This document shows positions 17,501-22,260 of a DNA stretch of 25,569 nt, in pieces. The translations under genes were made by a program, and so were the position numbers. A model generated the notes under the pieces. It searched no databases and was not told the DNA's origin. It worked only from the letters and a program-made list of their open reading frames with translations. The number at the start of each line of letters is the position of its first letter. Within the stretch, counting starts at the first letter, position 1. Source of the stretch: MESE01 sp036675035 (lineage in GTDB: Bacteria; Pseudomonadota; Gammaproteobacteria; Burkholderiales; Burkholderiaceae_D); NCBI GenBank assembly GCA_036675035.1, contig JAKFFO010000205.1, positions 1 to 25,569 on the forward strand, given 5' to 3'.

Positions 17501-17585
17501 ACCGACTGTCTATACATTTTTTGCCCGCGAAAAGATTCAACCGGTTCCGGCGAACGTGCCGGCGAAACCAGCGACTGCGACTTAA
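14511..17585 (+). CDS. RND multidrug efflux transporter, HAE1 family inner-membrane pump
   Basis: Proton-driven AcrB/MexB-type pump, 1024 aa, normal length. The N-terminus (SDICIRRPVFATVMSLII) is the family signature. The proton-relay Asp pair D401/D402 lies in TM4 (ALVLAIGLVVDDSIVMLENI), and the TM10 Lys is present in LITKHGILIVEF. Two large periplasmic porter/docking domains (about 35-335 and 560-870) alternate with helix bundles, and the second half repeats the first. The tail TFFAREKIQPVPANVPAKPATAT is short. It forms an operon with the adaptor gene upstream. The TAA stop lies in the TTAA at the left tip of the MITE-like element (17582-17811), so the original C-terminal end may have been altered by that insertion. 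Drug range and relatives (MexK, MexQ, VexF types) cannot be decided from the sequence alone. Confidence 0.95.
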   Translation: MVLSDICIRRPVFATVMSLIIVLVGLVSYSKLAVREYPKIDEPVVTVNTRYPGASSEVVESQITKPMEDSLAGIDGIDVLSSISRAEQSQITVRFRLDKDPDSGANDVRDRVSRVRSKLPQTIEEPVIAKVEADASSTISLSFSSHRLSPMELTDIANRIVKPRLQLLPGAADVRIYGDRKYAMRIWLDRNKLASLSLTPSDVEDALRKQNIEVPAGRIESSQREFSVVSQTDLTRVSEFENIIVRSVNGYAVRIKDVARVELGPALERSSVRFNGQNAVALGVIRQATANPLELAQYVKAEVPKLNEELKEQGISIAVSNDTTLFIERSIQSVYMTIAESVILVALVIFLFLRSFRASLIPLVTIPVSLVGAFAIMSLAGFSINTLTLLALVLAIGLVVDDSIVMLENIYRHIEEGMKPFDAAHKGAKEIGFAVVAMTMTLAAVYAPVAFTPGRTGRLFAEFALTLAGAVIVSGFVALTLSPMMCSVMLKRQKEHGALYRAIENVLNGLTSGYGRLLKAALSARWAVVLVYLVTIAVLVWLGLSMKKELSPIEDRGIIFASMAGPDGASLAYTEKYANQVEQVVSGIKEIDRYFIISGSPTVDRGVAFIRTIDWSKRERSTLEIIKEMQPKMAAIPGVLAFTNAPPSLGQSARERPVSLVVLTNDSYGELQKVVQNIVEEAGKNPGLANIDTDLRLNTPQVSVQVDREKAADAGIEIETVGRVLETMLGGRNVTRFKKDGDQYDVIVQIEKDERESPQEINNIFVRGKDNRMIPLASLLTIRETVAPRELNHFAQRRAATISANLVNGYTQGEALDFMEATAQKTLKAGYATDLSGSSREYKSSSGSLMLTFVLALAFIYLVLAAQFESFVDPLIIMLTVPLSMAGALAALQLSGGTLNVYSQIGLITLVGLITKHGILIVEFTNQLREQGKSIHEAIVEAAVLRLRPILMTTGAMVLGALPLALATGAGAESRIQIGWVIVGGMTLGTLLTLFVVPTVYTFFAREKIQPVPANVPAKPATAT

Positions 17586-17608
17586 GTACCCGCTCAGAAT
17601 AAACTGTG
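17582..17608 (+). repeat. Left terminal inverted repeat of the MITE-like element
   Basis: 27 bases beginning TTAAGTACCCG. It matches the reverse complement of 17785-17811 at 24 of 27 positions, with mismatches at positions 12, 16 and 23 of the repeat. The TAA in TTAA is the stop codon of the RND pump gene. Confidence 0.75.
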
Positions 17609-17784
17609 AGATGGATGCGGTTTTGGCGGGATGGTGCAGCAGGGGTTTCGCATGGTATGCCATGCGCCTGCGTAACGGTATCGCCTTGCAAGGCGGTATT
17701 CCCGCAAGGCGTCTGGGTCGCCGCAGTGCGAGCACTGCAAGAGACGGATAACGCAGCAGCGCGCCGGCCAAAGCCGTAGACATG

Positions 17785-17811
17785 CACAATTTATTATGAA
17801 CGGGTACTTAA
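17785..17811 (-). repeat. Right terminal inverted repeat of the MITE-like element
   Basis: 27 bases ending CGGGTACTTAA, one base before the dnaQ ATG at 17813. It contains TATTAT (17792-17797), a 5-of-6 match to a -10 box pointing towards dnaQ. Confidence 0.75.
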
Positions 17812-17812
17812 C

Positions 17813-18523
17813 ATGCGACAAATTGTTCTCGATACCGAAACCACCGGCCTTAACCCGCGATCCGGCGACCGCATCATTGAAATCGGCTGCGTGGAACTGG
17901 TCAATCGTCGATTGACCGGAAATAATTTTCATCGATATATCAATCCCGAACGCGATTCGGAAGAGGGCGCGCTGGCGGTGCACGGATTGACCACCGAGTT
18001 CCTCAGCGACAAGCCGAAGTTCGCGCAGATAGTCGATGAACTGCGCGATTATGTGAGCGGCGCAGAGCTGATCATTCACAATGCACCTTTCGATATCGGT
18101 TTTCTTGAGGCGGAATTTGCGCGGCTCGGAATTCCGGCCTTTGCCACCCACGTCGGCACCATTACCGATACATTGATACAGGCAAAGGAAATGCATCCGG
18201 GCAAACGCAATTCACTTGACGCATTATGCGACCGCTACGGCGTGTCCAACGCGCATCGTGCGTTGCACGGCGCCTTGCTCGATGCGGAGCTGCTGGCTGA
18301 AGTGTACCTGGCCATGACGCGCGGCCAGAATAGCTTGACCATCGACCTTCACGTTGACGACGCCGATTTCGCTAACGGAGGTCGAGCCAACACCGTGCCG
18401 ATGCCAGAGATCGTCGTATTGCGGGCAACAGGAGATGAACTTTCGGCTCATGAATCCGTGCTGAAAAACCTGGACCAGGCTGTCAAGGGAAACTGCATCT
18501 GGCACACCGTCGATCCGATTTGA
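17813..18523 (+). CDS. dnaQ: DNA polymerase III epsilon subunit (3'-5' proofreading exonuclease)
   Basis: Proofreading subunit of the replicative polymerase core. 236 aa with the DEDDh exonuclease motifs: D7-T-E9 (IVLDTETTGLNP), D94 in IIHNAPFDIGFL, and H152/D157 in HRALHGALLDAELLAEVYLA. The segment QNSLTI (172-177) just after the exonuclease domain is in the place of the beta-clamp-binding motif of E. coli epsilon (QTSMAF). The remaining C-terminal tail, which binds the alpha subunit in other species, is variable. The ATG at 17813 gives the canonical MRQIVLDTETTG start. No Shine-Dalgarno sequence precedes it; the upstream bases belong to the inverted repeat of the MITE-like element. It is followed by the tRNA-Val gene, as dnaQ is followed by a tRNA gene in E. 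coli. Confidence 0.97.
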   Translation: MRQIVLDTETTGLNPRSGDRIIEIGCVELVNRRLTGNNFHRYINPERDSEEGALAVHGLTTEFLSDKPKFAQIVDELRDYVSGAELIIHNAPFDIGFLEAEFARLGIPAFATHVGTITDTLIQAKEMHPGKRNSLDALCDRYGVSNAHRALHGALLDAELLAEVYLAMTRGQNSLTIDLHVDDADFANGGRANTVPMPEIVVLRATGDELSAHESVLKNLDQAVKGNCIWHTVDPI

Positions 18524-18548
18524 TTCGCTGTACGGGCTATGAGATAAT
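18520..18548 (+). promoter_or_regulatory. Sigma-70 promoter of tRNA-Val
   Basis: TTGATT (18520-18525) and GATAAT (18543-18548) are separated by exactly 17 bases. The following stretch is GC-rich (CTGCCCCGCTCC), like the discriminator of stable-RNA promoters under stringent control. The -35 box overlaps the dnaQ stop codon (18521-18523). The mature tRNA starts 12 bases after the -10 box. Confidence 0.65.
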
Positions 18549-18560
18549 CTGCCCCGCTCC

Positions 18561-18635
18561 GGGCGGTTAGCTCAGCGGTAGAGCACTGCCTTCACACGGC
18601 AGGGGTCACTGGTTCGAACCCAGTACCGCCCACCA
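18561..18635 (+). tRNA. tRNA-Val, anticodon CAC
   Basis: A complete cloverleaf of 75 bases including encoded CCA. Acceptor stem GGGCGGT (18561-18567) pairs with ACCGCCC (18625-18631); D arm GCTC/GAGC; anticodon stem CTGCC/GGCAG with loop TTCACAC, giving anticodon CAC, which reads GTG (valine); T arm ACTGG-TTCGAAC-CCAGT; discriminator A and CCA at 18633-18635. It stands alone 37 bases after dnaQ. No clear T-rich terminator follows. Confidence 0.97.
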
Positions 18636-19171
18636 ATCGATCTATTCCCACAGCGGCTTCTGCACTGCGAATCGTGGAAAAGCGCCGGCCTGCCTCCTTC
18701 CCGACGCGACATGGTACGGCTTGCTAATTCAGTCATACCAATTGAGGTAAAGTCGCGCTTTTGACCGTCGCATAGCGCGTGATCCTGCCGAGCTTGATCT
18801 TTCAGAGAAAAATAATGTGAACCGAAGAATCAAGCGGCCATCATCGCGATTTTTTGCCGCGCACACGACAAATTGACTTTGATGCTCCAATGCGTTTGCT
18901 GCACGGCGGCTTTTACTCGGTACGCTCGATTCATTAGTCCGGCCAATTTCCGATTTGCTTGATCCAGGCCCAGCCAAGTTTGCGAATGCCTTGTTTGTTC
19001 GGGATCAATAGTCCTGCTACTTGACTTTGTTGGCCCATTCAACCTGTATTACGCTCGAATCTGACGTTCTGTGTGACTGACAGGCGCGCCGGAGCGCGGG
19101 ATGTCGGGCAATATGCAGATCAATCAGCGAGTAAAAACGCCGGTCCGCTTCAACCTTCGGAGACAAAGAAA
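18636..19171. other. Long non-coding stretch between tRNA-Val and the CHRD lipoprotein gene
   Basis: I find no credible gene in these 536 bases. Short open frames on either strand have no ribosome-binding site, no recognisable motif and irregular composition. One minus-strand frame reads LIPNKQGIRKLGWAWIKQIG (around 18960-19020), which could be a fragment of a decayed gene but matches nothing I can name. Near the end, TTGACT (19021-19026) and TGTATT (19045-19050), 18 bases apart, could be a weak promoter for the lipoprotein gene. No duplication of the tRNA 3' end is present in the window. Confidence 0.4.
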
Positions 19172-19627
19172 ATGAACATCCTCAAAACAAGCGTTCGACT
19201 GCCTTTGTTCGTAGTGGTCTCGGCAGTCGCTTTTGCGATTTCCGGTTGTTCGGCAATGGGCGGAGACAGCAAGGAAGGAAAGTCGTCGATGGTTCAGCTT
19301 TCCGGCGCTCAAGAGGTGCCGCCGGTGTCGACAGATGCCGTAGGGCAAAGCACCATCAAGGTTGCGCCGGACATGTCGGTTTCCGGTACGCTGACGGTCA
19401 GCGGCATCGCTGCAACAGCGGCGCATATCCATCAAGGCGCGAAGGGAACGAATGGCCCAGTCATTGTCCCGCTTACCAAAACATCCGCCACCACATTCGT
19501 GGTCCCTGCGGATTCGAAGCTTACCGCGGCCCAGTATGCAAGCTACAAGGATGGCAATCTATACCTCAACGTCCACAGCGCGGCACATCCGGGCGGGGAA
19601 ATCCGTGCGCAATTGATGCCAAAATAA
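19172..19627 (+). CDS. CHRD-domain lipoprotein
   Basis: 151-aa predicted lipoprotein. The signal peptide MNILKTSVRLPLFVVVSAVA is followed by FAISGC with the lipobox ISG-C26. The mature part begins with a Gly/Ser/Lys-rich linker, followed by one CHRD domain (about 36-148): MVQLSGAQEVPPVSTDAVGQ, IAATAAHIHQGAKGTNGPVI, LTAAQYASYKDGNLYLNVHS, AAHPGGEIRAQL. CHRD domains are named after chordin; in bacteria their function is unknown, mostly in surface or periplasmic proteins. I start at 19172 because GGAG lies nine bases upstream and the signal peptide begins there; the frame is open from 19073, but those residues look non-coding. It stands alone. A Ser in place of an Asp after the Cys suggests outer-membrane sorting if the usual +2 rule applies. 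Confidence 0.88.
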   Translation: MNILKTSVRLPLFVVVSAVAFAISGCSAMGGDSKEGKSSMVQLSGAQEVPPVSTDAVGQSTIKVAPDMSVSGTLTVSGIAATAAHIHQGAKGTNGPVIVPLTKTSATTFVVPADSKLTAAQYASYKDGNLYLNVHSAAHPGGEIRAQLMPK

Positions 19628-20020
19628 CCCGGCGGGCCGGCGGCCGCTCGATTTGACCGGACAACCGCGCGCATGTCGGGTCTTCGCGTACGCGCCGATA
19701 CGGCGCTGTTGCTGCTCGTTCCTTTTGCGGCTATGACGTTCGGCGAGCGACGCAGCCAAAAGCACACGTGCGTTCATCTCCTGCGGCCGATTGATCGTCC
19801 TGTGTGCAGTTTGATCCGCAGTTGTCATTCGGGCAATCGGGATGTCACATTAATGCGCCCGGAATTTAACGATATCCTGACACGGCCTTCCTGCTTTCCT
19901 ACACGAAAATCAGCACGCTTCCTATAGTGCAGTCGCAAGGCGATTGTTATGATGAATTTACCAAATGCATCGTTGCATTGCGGTTCTATTTATGGCGAGC
20001 GCAGTTTTTCGGAGGGGAAA
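19628..20020. other. Non-coding stretch upstream of the small membrane protein gene
   Basis: No credible gene in these 393 bases; the open frames seen are short and lack motifs. The first 40 bases after the lipoprotein stop are very GC-rich with overlapping CCGGC/GCCGG dyads but no T-tract. The distal part carries the candidate promoter at 19923-19928 and the strong ribosome-binding site GGAGGGG (20011-20017). Confidence 0.4.
19922..19928 (+). promoter_or_regulatory. Candidate -10 box (CTATAGT) for the small membrane protein gene
   Basis: CTATAGT at 19922-19928 resembles the extended -10 preferred by RpoS (C before TATA-n-T). There is no good -35 hexamer 17 bases upstream, which RpoS promoters tolerate. 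The leader to the ATG at 20021 would be about 85 bases. Pattern match only. Confidence 0.3.
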
Positions 20021-20311
20021 ATGAGTTTATTCATCTGGACTGTTGTTGCTGGTTTTTTCGGATGGGCCGCGAGTATTGCAATGCAAGGCAATGCGTCGAA
20101 TCACCGAATCATGCACGCATCAATCGGGATATCTGGGGCCGTCCTCGGCGGGCTGTTGATGTCAACGCCAATACGCATCAATCCCTCCGCGCCCGACGAA
20201 TTCAGTTTGCTTTCATTGATGGTATCTTTTTTTATGGCACTCGCCTTGTCGATGATCGCGAATCTGTGGCATCGCGTGAGCGTTCAGGACGATGCCGAAA
20301 TGGACTTCTAG
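20021..20311 (+). CDS. Small membrane protein resembling GlsB/YeaQ/YmgE family
   Basis: 96-aa hydrophobic protein. GGAGGGG lies just upstream at good spacing, which decides the ATG at 20021 over an in-frame upstream ATG at 19949. Three hydrophobic segments are visible: about 2-20 (LFIWTVVAGFFGWAASIAM), 30-50 (IMHASIGISGAVLGGLLM) and 65-85 (LLSLMVSFFMALALSMIANL). The pattern of a helix ending in GWAAS, then a Gly-rich second helix (IGISGAVLGGLLM) is like the GlsB/YeaQ transglycosylase-associated family, which are small inner-membrane stress proteins. The family match is suggestive, not certain, because the sequence is diverged and the third segment is longer than usual. It lies among other small stress-type genes. 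Confidence 0.7.
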   Translation: MSLFIWTVVAGFFGWAASIAMQGNASNHRIMHASIGISGAVLGGLLMSTPIRINPSAPDEFSLLSLMVSFFMALALSMIANLWHRVSVQDDAEMDF

Positions 20312-20439
20312 GGTTGTGGAGCAACCGGCCGTCGATCAACAAAATTGACGCAAGAAACAGAGGCAAGAAACATGACTGCCGGTTAAAACGCGATACAAAA
20401 ACCATTGCCGGGAACCATTGGCAGAGGATGTGTCCGCGC

Positions 20440-20634
20440 CTAGAACGAATGTTCCCGCTTGATGCAATTCTTGATGATTTTTTGCGCATCACCGATCGCA
20501 ATTTTTGCTTTTCCGGTGATTTGTCGCTGAAACCCTTTGGTCTGGAGTCGCTGGTTGCCGGTGAACCGGCCGAACGTCTGTTGAATTTTCCCGATGAAAT
20601 ACATCGTTGTTCCCTTTGCCTGATTCCTGTTCAT
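20440..20634 (-). CDS. CsbD-like small stress protein
   Basis: 64-aa protein. The sequence MNRNQAKGTTMYFIGKIQQT, continuing FGRFTGNQRLQTKGFQRQIT and GKAKIAIGDAQ, follows the CsbD pattern (MN-x-x-Q-x-KG near the start, GK-x-Q, G-x-x-TGN, KG, GKA and GDAQ). CsbD proteins are small, charged, abundant in stationary phase or under stress, and of unknown molecular role. The start at 20634 is chosen because GGAG lies seven bases upstream and the CsbD homology begins with MNRNQAKG; a second ATG at 20604 also has a ribosome-binding site. The frame is open much further upstream (to 20970), but that part overlaps the neighbouring gene and looks non-coding. Unusually, the first half has aromatic/hydrophobic residues (MYFIG) where CsbD proteins are normally charged. 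Confidence 0.72.
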   Translation of the reverse strand: MNRNQAKGTTMYFIGKIQQTFGRFTGNQRLQTKGFQRQITGKAKIAIGDAQKIIKNCIKREHSF

Positions 20635-20732
20635 TTCCTGTCTCCTGATTCCTGTGTCTTTGAGAGTGAAAGCACGGCGACCGCGTGTCGCGCGAAGAAA
20701 TTGGCTGGCTGGGAAAATCGTATCGTCACAAG

Positions 20733-20739
20733 AATATAG
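20733..20739 (-). promoter_or_regulatory. Candidate -10 box (CTATATT) for the CsbD-like gene
   Basis: On the minus strand the sequence is CTATATT, again with C before TATA-n-T as in RpoS-preferred promoters, and no good -35. It lies about 100 bases upstream of the start codon of the CsbD-like gene. Pattern match only. Confidence 0.28.
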
Positions 20740-20911
20740 TCTCCATCTGGATGGAATTAGTTGCGTTGACCGGCTAGCGGAAAATTTCAACGATAAAGAT
20801 TCACAACATTGCGGTCTGAAAAATTGCATTGCGAGCCGCCGGCGATATATGGATTTCTTTAACATGCAAAGAAATAGCCTTTCCGACTGCGGCGGTCCTT
20901 GTACTTCGAGA

Positions 20912-21454
20912 TCATCGATAGACATGCTCGCCGCGGCTATTGGTCCATGCCTGTTCGAAGCGCTGTGCATCTTCGTCAGAACGCGGATTAACGGCCATCA
21001 GGATGCCGCCTTCCTTGATACCGCTCTCGTAATGCTTGACCCGCTCTTCGGGAATTCCTGAGCCGATCAGGGCGCCGACCAATCCGCCGGTCAATCCGCC
21101 TGCACCGGCGCCGGCAAGAGCTGCCGCTATTGGGCCGGCCACAACCAGACCCAAGCCCGGTACGGCGATCGAGGTTCCTACTGCGGCGAGTGCAGCCGCG
21201 ATGGCACCCAGCGTGCCGCCGATTGCGCCGCCGATTCCGGCACCTTCTGCAGCCTTCGAACCCAATTCCGTCTTCTTGCTTTGATCGTCCGAAAAATGAC
21301 GCTTGCGGGTTTCATCAGACATCACGAGATTGACATCTTTAGGATCGTAACCGAGGTCCGATACGGATTTGTATGCCTGTTCTGCGCTGTCCCTGTCTCG
21401 GAACAGGCCGGTGACCATTCTTGATCTGCTGTCTGGCGTTCTAGTCGATTCCAT
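20912..21454 (-). CDS. YflT-like general stress protein with glycine-rich hydrophobic core
   Basis: 180-aa protein. The N-terminal 50 residues (MVTGLFRDRDSAEQAYKSVS, DLGYDPKDVNLVMSDETRKR) resemble the general stress protein 17M/YflT-like domain, which is an alpha/beta fold with a VxGxFxDxxxAExA pattern. Residues about 63-130 are a long run rich in Gly, Ala and Ile (GAGIGGAIGGTLGAIAAALA, GLVVAGPIAAALAGAGAGGL), probably one or two glycine-zipper membrane helices. The C-terminal 50 residues (GIPEERVKHYESGIKEGGIL, MAVNPRSDEDAQRFEQAW) are soluble and resemble a second alpha/beta half. Such proteins are common in Burkholderiales as stress-induced proteins of unknown function. The ATG at 21454 is preceded by AAAGGGAAA on the minus strand. 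It is transcribed towards the CsbD-like gene and may be co-expressed, although 277 bases separate them. Confidence 0.8.
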   Translation of the reverse strand: MESTRTPDSRSRMVTGLFRDRDSAEQAYKSVSDLGYDPKDVNLVMSDETRKRHFSDDQSKKTELGSKAAEGAGIGGAIGGTLGAIAAALAAVGTSIAVPGLGLVVAGPIAAALAGAGAGGLTGGLVGALIGSGIPEERVKHYESGIKEGGILMAVNPRSDEDAQRFEQAWTNSRGEHVYR

Positions 21455-22260
21455 GGAAATTTCCCTTTCGGTTAAAAGAGGCCTGCCAAGTTTGGGATAG
21501 ATGCTTTTGTCAGTTGCTGGTTCTTATGCGTGGAAAAAATCGTGATTGAACTGCTTCCTCGATCCCGCGTACAAAATTATTTGAATCATCGTAACAACAA
21601 TCATCTGGTTGCTCTATAGGACAGAGCCTGTTTGACTTGTAGGAAAAGATGAAGTTCGCAATGATCGGCTTAAATGCGGCGATGGCGGTGGACGATGCGA
21701 GAAGTGCGTTGCGGAAGGCAATGATTTTCTAAAGATTGTCGACGCGAGAATCTGCTGCGCGTGCGAACGAAAATCATCAGGCCGATCTCATTCGTCAGGT
21801 GTCGTGTATCCAAAATCCCGGCAGCGAAATTTCGGGCATGCGCTTCCTTGTCGTGGCTCTTGGTACCGCGAACGAATCCGGTTGAAGCAGAATTGGGACT
21901 GTAATGCGGAGTCCGAATCGACTACGCAAAAGGAAAGTCATGGACCGCAATTTTTCCTTGAACAGGAAGATGTCCCGGCAAGCGCATCGGACCTTGGCCT
22001 GTCCAGCAGTAAAGCCCTGTAACAAAACTAGCGATCACCAATCGGCAAGTCCGATGTAATATACAAAAAATGGTTAAATTGTTAACATGATGTTGAGTTT
22101 GCCTCGATATTGCTTGAAATTGAATCGCGGAGAATTTTAATGTCGCATCAAAGTGTGTGCCGGTTATAAGCCGGTCGTCGCGATTGCTTTGTAAAGGCAG
22201 TTTCCCGGGAGATTCGTGACCAGAGTTTTCCTGGATTAGCCTTGGAAAGGAGTGTGCGGG
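21455..22260. other. Long non-coding stretch upstream of the histidine kinase gene
   Basis: About 800 bases without a convincing gene. A 27-codon frame at 21649-21732 (MKFAMIGLNAAMAVDDARSA...) with AGGAAAAG before it, and a 39-codon frame from 21940, are possible but have no support beyond a weak ribosome-binding site. AT-rich sequence around 22055-22090 contains GTTAA-ATTG-TTAAC (about 22073-22086). A nine-codon frame with a good ribosome-binding site (22140-22169) is listed separately. Composition is less GC-rich than in the neighbouring core genes. Confidence 0.4.
22140..22169 (+). CDS. Possible nine-residue leader peptide upstream of the kinase gene
   Basis: ATG at 22140 begins MSHQSVCRL followed by TAA, preceded by GCGGAG at an eight-base spacing. 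It lies 91 bases upstream of the likely kinase start. A small CCGG-TTATAAG-CCGG dyad overlaps its stop codon. It may be a translated leader affecting the kinase mRNA, or chance. No homology can be judged at this length. Confidence 0.2.
   Translation: MSHQSVCRL

Larger units (their letters stand above)
17582..17811. mobile_element. MITE-like element with 27-bp terminal inverted repeats
   Basis: The segment starts with TTAAGTACCCG and ends with CGGGTACTTAA. The match extends to 27 bases on each side (17582-17608 and 17785-17811) with only three mismatches. The 176-bp core has no plausible gene and several internal dyads: GCATGG/CCATGC (17650-17665), the 14-bp palindrome CGCCTTGCAAGGCG (17682-17695) and GCAGTGC/GCACTGC (17723-17738). 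Length, long terminal repeats and lack of a transposase gene fit a miniature inverted-repeat transposable element mobilised in trans. The TTAA at both tips may be a duplicated TA or TTAA target, which would suggest an IS630/Tc1-like or TTAA-specific transposase; that is inference. I do not recognise the family and saw no second copy in this window. Confidence 0.65.

Noticed and set aside
16302..17789. A 495-codon minus-strand frame opposite the pump and the MITE-like element
   Set aside because: It mirrors the RND coding sequence, ends in low-quality sequence and shows no domain; long antisense frames are common in GC-rich genes.
17582..17811. The inverted repeats as an intrinsic terminator or a complete insertion sequence
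   Set aside because: The 27-bp arms are 176 bases apart with no T-tract and no transposase gene, which fits neither; a MITE-like element fits better.
18561..18635. tRNA-Val as a phage or island attachment site
   Set aside because: No duplicated tRNA 3' end and no integrase gene in the window.
18830..19042. Minus-strand frame of 70 codons as a possible transposase fragment
   Set aside because: No ribosome-binding site and no recognisable transposase motif; kept only as a question about the gap.
21649..21732. A 27-codon frame beginning MKFAMIGLNAAMAVDDARSA
   Set aside because: A weak AGGAAAAG site precedes it, but the peptide has no recognisable feature and frames of this size are expected by chance.
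21804..22022. A 72-codon plus-strand frame upstream of the kinase
   Set aside because: Unusual residue composition, no ribosome-binding site and an overlapping frame on the opposite strand of similar length; not credible as a gene.
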